The notes beneath the pieces are model-generated. The model worked only from the letters and a program-made list of their open reading frames with translations, was not told the DNA's origin and made no database searches. 64,000 bases of DNA, taken from JAJAZB01 sp965249815 (GTDB lineage Bacteria; Bacteroidota; Bacteroidia; Cytophagales; Spirosomataceae). Below are positions 58,784-64,000 of this stretch, one piece after another (within the stretch, counting starts at the first letter, position 1; each line of letters begins with the position of its first letter). A program made the translations under genes and the position numbers. The DNA lies in NCBI GenBank assembly GCA_965249815.1, contig CBDFMV010000003.1, positions 3,286,001 to 3,350,000 on the forward strand. The letters are read 5' to 3'.

Positions 58784-59004
58784 GGGCATCAGGTTGTGAA
58801 ACCGGGCTGACTCAGGCAAAGCACAGGCCAGCGGCCTTTCGCGGACGCACCCCGGAATGCGATGCCCTGATTCGCTGGCAGTTATGATTTAGCGCTGAAA
58901 AAGCTGGCCTTTTTCGTGCCCAGGTTGGGCGGGCGATTCTTCCCCAGGTTGGGCGGGGTGGGGACGGAAGGGTCGGCGGTGGGCACAGCAGGAAGCGTTG
59001 CCGC

Positions 59005-60174
59005 CTACTTCTGAAACAAACTCACGCCCACCAGCGCCTGAATGGAATAGCTGAGCGCAATCCGGGTGACGCCCTCCGTGACGCTGTGGCGCTGAGCGCG
59101 CAATTCGGCAAAAACCCGGCGCTTGCCGCCCAGCCGCCCCTCCACCCCAACGCCCGCCAGCAACCCGAACCCAATGCCCGAACGGAGTTGGGGCAGGTCG
59201 TATATGTCCGTGCTGCCAACCACCTTTCGCTGCGTTCGCTGGTGGGTCGGCACGGTAAACGCGAACCCGCCCCGCACGTAGCCGCGCACGGCCCGGTTGA
59301 GCCAAACGTACTTCCCGCTGACGGGCACCGAAACATACGCCTCCTCGAAGAAGTAATTGCTTTCCGTACGCGGATTGACCGAAGACGAGTAAATCACCGT
59401 CAGACTGCCTTTGTACGTCGTGTAGTTGACCTCGACCGTGGCCGAAAGGCGCTTCTGCGGCTGGACGGTGAAAAACGCGCCGAACACCGGACGCAGCGCG
59501 GCGGACCCCAGTTGGCCGACGGGCAACTCAGGAATCACGTTTCGAGCGGAGAAAAAGTAATTCCATTGGTTCCGACCCACGCCGCCGACCACACCCCCCT
59601 CGAAGTGAAACGGCTTTTTGGGCGTCCGCACCACTAAATCGGGGCGCACGCAGGCATTGTACGCGTCGATGATGCCCTTGAAATACGACAGGTCGTAATG
59701 AAACAAATTGGGCTGGATGCGCCGGGCAAACGCCGCGTCGTCGCATTCGTTGAGCAGCAGGTTGAGCTTGCCCCAGGCCAGTTTGCCCCGCAGGGGCACA
59801 AACGTCCCGTCGGGCAGTTGCATCACGTACCGAAAGGTGCCGGTTTCTTGAGGTAAACTATACAGATTGACGTACCCTCGGACGCGTTGGATCAGGAAGG
59901 AACGGCCCGGCACGCCGTCGTCTTCCTGCCAGGTGGCGGCGGTGTGAAAAATGCCCTCGGTGGTGTAAGAACGCACCTCGGCGGTCCCGAACGACGTGGT
60001 GACGCGCGTCTGGGCGTGCCGAAATTCGATGAGGGTGTTGCTTTGCTCGCGGATTTCGCCGCGTAGCGTGTCTCCGGTACTGGTAACGGCGAAACCCGGC
60101 GTGAAAAACTGCTGGGCCTGACAGGGGAGGGCAAACAGAAAAAGGGCCAAAACGGCGGGGTAAAAAATCTTCAT
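59005..60174 (-). CDS. Outer-membrane barrel-type exported protein
   Basis: A 389-residue exported protein (signal peptide MKIFYPAVLALFLFALPCQAQ). N-terminal ~150 residues form a beta-rich soluble part (GFAVTSTGDTLRGEIREQ, LIEFRHAQTRVTTSFGTAEVRSYTTEG). The C-terminal half is a likely beta-barrel (GGVVGGVGRNQWNYFFSARN, FTVQPQKRLSATVEVNYTTYKG, AVRGYVRGGFAFTVPTHQRTQ, SIQALVGVSLFQK). Resembles Bacteroidota proteins of unknown function that combine a small periplasmic part with a barrel. The ~220-nt gap before it (58784-59004) contains only two copies of CCCAGGTTGGGCGGG. Confidence 0.72.
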   Translation of the reverse strand: MKIFYPAVLALFLFALPCQAQQFFTPGFAVTSTGDTLRGEIREQSNTLIEFRHAQTRVTTSFGTAEVRSYTTEGIFHTAATWQEDDGVPGRSFLIQRVRGYVNLYSLPQETGTFRYVMQLPDGTFVPLRGKLAWGKLNLLLNECDDAAFARRIQPNLFHYDLSYFKGIIDAYNACVRPDLVVRTPKKPFHFEGGVVGGVGRNQWNYFFSARNVIPELPVGQLGSAALRPVFGAFFTVQPQKRLSATVEVNYTTYKGSLTVIYSSSVNPRTESNYFFEEAYVSVPVSGKYVWLNRAVRGYVRGGFAFTVPTHQRTQRKVVGSTDIYDLPQLRSGIGFGLLAGVGVEGRLGGKRRVFAELRAQRHSVTEGVTRIALSYSIQALVGVSLFQK

Positions 60175-60277
60175 GAAGAGTGGGTTGAAATCAGGTAGCC
60201 AAGAAAGGCAACCGGCGGGAGGTTTCCAAACCGGACAAAAGGTTTGCCGCGTTTTGGAACGCAAACGAACATGCGAA

Positions 60278-60676
60278 TTACTGGTTAGCCGTTCCTGAGT
60301 AATATCGCCTCAGTAACTCAACCATGTAGGAATAGTCCGTATTTTCATTAGCCCAAATGGTGAAAAGCAACTTGAAAACCTCCATTGATTTTTCGCTTAA
60401 CCGACTCACAAACACAAAATCGCCAATCGAATCGTCAGGCGTATCCGCCGTATTTGTTTTCTTCAGCCACATGGCATACTCATCACAAGCCGGCTCATTG
60501 TGCTGGATTATCCGCACCGCTTTCATGGCTTTCAGTGAATAGAGGTTTAAAATGGGATTCAACGTTTCCCAATCGGTTCGAGACATCTCTTCCCACTCAT
60601 CGAAGCGGGAGCCGAGGACTTGCGCACAGAGCGCAGTCCAAGTTTTATGGTAGATGATGCTTTCTTTGTTTTCCAT
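60278..60676 (-). CDS. Hypothetical protein
   Basis: A 132-residue soluble protein beginning MENKESIIYHKTWTALCAQV; the longer in-frame extension to 60823 is unlikely. It is mostly helical, with Trp-rich stretches (HKTWTALCAQVLGSRFDEWEEMSRTDWETLNPILNLY). FVFVSRLSEKSMEVFKLLFTIWANENTDYSYMVELLRRYY closes it. No family recognised. GC is lower than for most neighbours, approaching that of the AT-rich gene downstream. Function unknown. Confidence 0.6.
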   Translation of the reverse strand: MENKESIIYHKTWTALCAQVLGSRFDEWEEMSRTDWETLNPILNLYSLKAMKAVRIIQHNEPACDEYAMWLKKTNTADTPDDSIGDFVFVSRLSEKSMEVFKLLFTIWANENTDYSYMVELLRRYYSGTANQ

Positions 60677-60797
60677 GAAGATTGTTGTTGAAGTGTTTGC
60701 TGGCCGTATGTCATTTCGCTCGTGCGTCCGTGCGTCAAAGACGCGAACCTCGCGCATCCGCGTTACAAACACGGACGAACGTGCCGGCGTACGGGAG

Positions 60798-61811
60798 CTA
60801 CTGCGGCGGGTAATTATTCTCAAATAAATTAAAGTTTATTTTCTTCTCTTGATTCTCAGAAAAACTGGTTATATTATCGTTGCAGTAATCAATAAATTTT
60901 CTTTTAGTCTCCTCTGGAATAGAGTTGTATATACTTTGTGACAAGCACCACGTTTCAATTCGAGAGGCTATCAAATCCGTTAATTTTAATTGTAAAGAGA
61001 GAGAATCTGTTGAATTCCACGTCTTTGCGTAGAAGTCAATCCATTTTGTGGTGTATTTCTTATGAAAACCAATAATCAAAATTAAACAATCTATTTGAGG
61101 AATTAAGTTAATATATACTTGAGGCCAAGCTTTTTTATGAAAAGCTAATAACGCTAATGAAAATAATGAGAACCTTTCCTTAATAGGGGAGAACACACCA
61201 GAAGCACAAACTTTCATTGTATTAAATCTGTACGTGAAAAATTTAAACCTATTCTTGGGGTTAATAATCTCTTTTTCAAATTCGGATTTAAAGAATTTTA
61301 TATCATCTATTCCCATATTTAAACCCTGAATTAAAGACTCTGAAGATTTGATAGCGATAGGGTTAAGAAATTTTTTTAGAGAAACAGAATTAACTACACG
61401 AATGTGAACCTCAACAGCTCGTTGTTTTTTGTGAATCTCACTACAAGCAGTTCGATACGAAAACAGAACCTGTGTTCTGTAAGAATCAAAATTTATAGGA
61501 GAGGTTTCGATTTCTTTAAAAATTTTCGTATCATGTTCATTGCAAAATAATGGGAAAGACATGGCATCATTTATTCCTATTCTTTTAATCTCTAAAGAAT
61601 TTCCTTCTGTAATTTGAAAAAAATCTTTTGATTTTATTTCCATCAAATGGCCGTTTTCAGTGAGTTGATTTAATATACCATTTCTCTGTAATAAATGTGA
61701 ATTAATTGCTTGCTGAGTGCAAGAATCGCACATACAATTCCAATTTTTATTTTGAACATTTTTACATATGTTTGAAATAATCTTAAGTGCTTCGAGTTGT
61801 TCCTTGTTCAT
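60798..61811 (-). CDS. AT-rich Cys/His protein of unknown function (probably acquired)
   Basis: A 337-residue protein in a markedly AT-rich island. Start chosen at MNKEQLEALKIISNICKN; an earlier ATG at 61874 falls in a repeat. A zinc-finger-like cluster CMCDSCTQQAINSHLLQR (residues ~28-45; three Cys plus His) is followed by MSFPLFCNEHDTKIFKEIE (Cys, His). C..C..INSH and FCxxHD are shared by several uncharacterised proteins often annotated only as hypothetical, some near defence genes (recollection, not verified). The C-terminal two thirds are hydrophobic-helical with aromatic residues (KFFTYRFNTMKVCASGVFSP). Foreign codon use suggests horizontal transfer. No function is proposed beyond metal binding. 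Confidence 0.65.
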   Translation of the reverse strand: MNKEQLEALKIISNICKNVQNKNWNCMCDSCTQQAINSHLLQRNGILNQLTENGHLMEIKSKDFFQITEGNSLEIKRIGINDAMSFPLFCNEHDTKIFKEIETSPINFDSYRTQVLFSYRTACSEIHKKQRAVEVHIRVVNSVSLKKFLNPIAIKSSESLIQGLNMGIDDIKFFKSEFEKEIINPKNRFKFFTYRFNTMKVCASGVFSPIKERFSLFSLALLAFHKKAWPQVYINLIPQIDCLILIIGFHKKYTTKWIDFYAKTWNSTDSLSLQLKLTDLIASRIETWCLSQSIYNSIPEETKRKFIDYCNDNITSFSENQEKKINFNLFENNYPPQ

Positions 61812-61862
61812 TTTAGAATAATTGCTGTTTCCGTGGTTTATAGCTTCAATCCTCAAGTTATT

Positions 61863-61879
61863 CGGAGTTTGCAACTCCG
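61863..61879. repeat. CGGAGTTTGCAACTCCG palindrome
   Basis: Seven-base arms around TGC, between the AT-rich gene and DUF2283. It shares the GAGTTTGCAACTC core with the repeat cluster at 41217-41501, and marks one edge of the AT-rich island. Confidence 0.7.
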
Positions 61880-61889
61880 TACCTGACGG

Positions 61890-62108
61890 CTACGCCGCCC
61901 CTACGGTGCGCTGTTTCATTTCCACCGGCAGCAAACTCGCCAGATTGACCACCTCCGAAGCATCCAGAATTTCCAACCCTACGATTTTGTCGTTCGCCCC
62001 GAGGTCAAGCACGAGGTGGTCGGTCAGGGCGATGTTTCTAACGGGCTGCGGAGCCGGGTCGAAGCGAACGTAGAGCAAATCGGTGTCTGTGTCGTAGGAA
62101 ATCTTCAT
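61890..62108 (-). CDS. DUF2283 family protein
   Basis: A 72-residue protein starting MKISYDTDTDLLYVRFDPAP. YDTDTDLLYVRF, then LTDHLVLDLGANDKIVGLEILDASEVV, is the whole DUF2283 signature. Such small proteins accompany toxin-antitoxin-like or stand-alone loci, with unknown role. No partner toxin (for example DUF4258) is seen next to it; upstream lies only the ruvA promoter region. Confidence 0.85.
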   Translation of the reverse strand: MKISYDTDTDLLYVRFDPAPQPVRNIALTDHLVLDLGANDKIVGLEILDASEVVNLASLLPVEMKQRTVGAA

Positions 62109-62292
62109 GGCTGCTTGGCAACGGCAAGGCCAAATAACCCAATCCCCACCAACTTTCCAAACCTCCCCCTTTGCCATCTCCCCCCCAAGCCGTAATTTTA
62201 CGAAACCCCAACCCCTGATTCCATTCCGCAGGCCGCCGTTGTCCGTCTAACTCGTTGACTGCCAACGGCGCGCTGCGAACTGCCCACTCCGA

Positions 62293-62877
62293 ATGTACGC
62301 CTATCTCGACGGGAAACTTACCTACAAAGAACCCGCTTACGCCATCCTCGACGTGGGCGGCGTGGGCTACGAAGTCCGCATTTCGCTGCAAACCTATTCG
62401 GCGTTGCCTTCGGGCGAGGAGCGCGTGCGGCTGTTCACCCACCTGAGCATCCGCGAAGACGCGCACATTCTGTTCGGCTTTCTCGAACCCGACGAAAAAA
62501 AGCTGTTTCTCGACCTGATTTCCGTGTCGGGCATCGGGGCCAACACGGCGCTGATGATGCTCTCGTCGCTCTCGACGAGCGAAATCCGGCAGGCCATCGT
62601 CGGCGAAGACCTCCGCGTGATTCAGGGCGTGAAGGGCATCGGGGCCAAAACCGCCCAGCGGGTGATTCTGGAACTGAAAGATAAACTCAAAAAAGAAGGC
62701 ATGCTGGGCGGCACGACGCTCTCGCCGCTGGCCAACGCGGCCAAGCGCCAGGACGCCCTTGCCGCGCTCACGGTGATGGGCATTCCGCGCCCGATGGCCG
62801 AGAAAAGCGTCGAAATCCTGCTCAAACGCGACCCCGACATCAAGCTCGAAGACCTCATCCGCCAGGCCCTGCGCTGA
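62293..62877 (+). CDS. ruvA: Holliday junction branch migration protein RuvA
   Basis: A 194-residue protein. Domain I (MYAYLDGKLTYKEPAYAILDVGGVGYEVRIS, OB fold) is followed by two helix-hairpin-helix motifs (ISVSGIGANTALMMLS and VKGIGAKTAQRVILELKDKL) and a C-terminal domain III (RQDALAALTVMGIPRPMAEKSV) that contacts RuvB. It binds four-way junctions as a tetramer. Length is normal. In Bacteroidota ruvA is commonly directly upstream of sprA, as here, with a repeat between. Confidence 0.95.
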   Translation: MYAYLDGKLTYKEPAYAILDVGGVGYEVRISLQTYSALPSGEERVRLFTHLSIREDAHILFGFLEPDEKKLFLDLISVSGIGANTALMMLSSLSTSEIRQAIVGEDLRVIQGVKGIGAKTAQRVILELKDKLKKEGMLGGTTLSPLANAAKRQDALAALTVMGIPRPMAEKSVEILLKRDPDIKLEDLIRQALR

Positions 62878-62946
62878 CGGCAGATTTCGGCGGAGCCGGG
62901 GCCAATATTGGCACGGTGTTCGCCGTTTGAGAGTAGCCGAGCGATT

Positions 62947-63050
62947 GTCTGAACCGCAGATTTTCGCGGATTGGACTGATTACGCAGGGATTTTCTCGAA
63001 ATCAATTTCCGCGTATTCCCGCAAATCTGCCGAAAATCTGCGGTTCAGAC
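62947..63050. repeat. 20-bp inverted repeat between ruvA and sprA
   Basis: GTCTGAACCGCAGATTTTCG (62947-62966) is exactly complemented at 63031-63050, with a 64-nt loop holding GATTTTC and GCGGATT half-copies. It fills the 195-nt gap between ruvA and sprA; the sprA promoter must lie within or near it. Confidence 0.85.
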
Positions 63051-63072
63051 CACCACCATCAGACGACCCATC

Positions 63073-64000
63073 TTGCGAAGAAATTTATTCATTCCCGCCC
63101 TTGCCTGGCTGTTGGTGACCGTGTGGCTGGCCGTTCCAGCACGGGCGCAGAATCCCGTTGCGCCTGCCGATTCGCTGCCCAGGTTTCCCGCGCAGGATTC
63201 GATTCGAGTCAAATCGGGCCGCCGACCGCTGCTGCACCTGTCCGACCGCTACGGCAACCGGTTCAGCCAGCCCCTGCCCAACTCGCCCTTTACACCCCAC
63301 GACCCGCGCAGCCTCAACACCCAGTTCCGGGTCGATTCGACGGGCCGGTTGCAGATTTTTGAGCGCCTCGAACCGGGCAGCGGCGTGCGGCCCTTCGATT
63401 ACCGACCGTCGGAAACGATGAGCCTCGACCAGTACCGCGCGCTGCAAAACCGCCGGGCCTACCAGGACGTGTTGCGCGGCTACGAAGCCCAGACCAGCGG
63501 ACGGAGCGAAACAACCGGGCGCGGTCTTTTCCCGAAATTCAACATGAGTGCGCCGGGCCTCGACCGCGTGTTCGGGGCCAACGGCATCGAGTTCAAACCC
63601 AACGGCTCGGTGCTGCTCGATTTGGGTTTTCTGTTCCAGAACATCGATAATCCGTCGATTCCGGTGCGGCAGCGGCGCACGGGCAACTTCGTGTTCAACC
63701 AGCAGGCGGCGATCAATTTCCAGGGAAAAATCGGCGACAAGGTCAACATCAACACGAATTTCGACACGAAGGCGAGTTTCAATTTCGAGAACCAGCTCAA
63801 GCTCAACTACCGCTCGCAGGAAGAAGACATCATCCAGAAAATCGAGGCCGGCAACACCTCGATGCCGCTCAACTCGCAGTTGATTCCCGGCGTGCAGAAC
63901 CTCTTCGGGGCCAAAGCCCAGCTTCGTTTCGGGAAACTTGACGCCACGGTGATTGCCGCTCAGCAGCGCAGCAAGCAGGAAACCATCACGCTGCGCGGCG
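63073..64000 (+). CDS. sprA: Gliding motility / type IX secretion outer-membrane protein SprA (N-terminal part, cut by window edge)
   Basis: Open frame to the window end, beginning at TTG 63073 (MRRNLFIPALAWLLVTVWLAVPARAQ), a signal peptide with no ATG available; the next ATG is at 63418. SprA features: RTGNFVFNQQAAINFQGKIGDKVNINTNF, STFNFENQ-like KASFNFENQLKLNYRSQEEDIIQKIEAGNTSMPLNSQLIPGVQNLFGAKAQLRFGKLDATVIAAQQRSKQE. SprA is the giant translocon barrel of T9SS. The rest (over 2,000 residues) is outside. Presence fits the T9SS-tagged DUF1501 protein at 31868. Confidence 0.93.
   Translation, partial: MRRNLFIPALAWLLVTVWLAVPARAQNPVAPADSLPRFPAQDSIRVKSGRRPLLHLSDRYGNRFSQPLPNSPFTPHDPRSLNTQFRVDSTGRLQIFERLEPGSGVRPFDYRPSETMSLDQYRALQNRRAYQDVLRGYEAQTSGRSETTGRGLFPKFNMSAPGLDRVFGANGIEFKPNGSVLLDLGFLFQNIDNPSIPVRQRRTGNFVFNQQAAINFQGKIGDKVNINTNFDTKASFNFENQLKLNYRSQEEDIIQKIEAGNTSMPLNSQLIPGVQNLFGAKAQLRFGKLDATVIAAQQRSKQETITLRG

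Noticed and set aside
58889..59305. Minus-strand frame overlapping the barrel gene end
   Set aside because: Out of frame with the barrel protein and lacking any domain; a shadow in GC-rich DNA.

Overview
The window looks like chromosomal DNA of a GC-rich member of the Bacteroidota, probably order Cytophagales (Spirosoma-like). The evidence is a start of the gliding/type IX secretion gene sprA next to ruvA, a T9SS-type C-terminal domain on a DUF1501 protein, a DUF1800/DUF1501 pair, giant one-protein hybrid two-component regulators with AraC outputs, PorT-like and other outer-membrane barrels, TAnnTTTG-type promoter boxes and few Shine-Dalgarno sites. No rRNA, tRNA, CRISPR array, phage or IS element was found. 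The species is an inference.

Layout. 1-4.6 kb: end of a cyclic-nucleotide-domain histidine kinase, menA, a glutathione peroxidase and argS. ArgS carries an in-frame, inverted-repeat-bounded DUF559 nuclease insertion. 4.8-11.8 kb: an exported protein, a divergent Sua5-like protein, CCA-adding enzyme, a small membrane protein, DUF2851, pyrF and rfbC. 12-16.8 kb: a PHP-type tyrosine phosphatase homologue with substituted metal ligands, an SGNH hydrolase, a GH2-like glycosidase and a lipoprotein. 17-25 kb: two AraC-output hybrid kinases, each followed by an NTF2-like gene. 25-35 kb: acyl-CoA synthetase, acetoacetate decarboxylase-like protein, Tex, and a DUF1800/DUF1501 operon with a CHRD-domain gene on either side. 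35-41 kb: APC transporter, acetyltransferases, a HipA-like kinase/DUF3037/DUF1905 operon, a cupin and DUF4180. 41-42 kb: an islet of palindromes with a small ORF and a DUF4160-DUF2442 pair. 42-55.5 kb: glgB, mak and glgE of the maltose-1-phosphate route to alpha-glucan, interrupted by a decayed MazF-type toxin-antitoxin pair, an outer-membrane barrel, a dihaem cytochrome, and a GH9-deacetylase fusion. 55.6-64 kb: a decayed xisH-xisI pair, an SDR, two YsnF/AvaK stress proteins, an AT-rich Cys/His gene of foreign character, DUF2283, ruvA and the start of sprA.

A recurrent theme is palindromic repeat elements, which fill most intergenic gaps. At least two of them (argS, GH9-deacetylase), and possibly a third (NTF2-like gene), lie inside genes with the reading frame kept open. 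The argS element is the most striking because it carries its own predicted PD-(D/E)XK-type nuclease domain. A second theme is decay of two-gene modules (mazEF-like, xisHI) by single-base indels and nonsense changes, beside an apparently intact DUF4160-DUF2442 pair.
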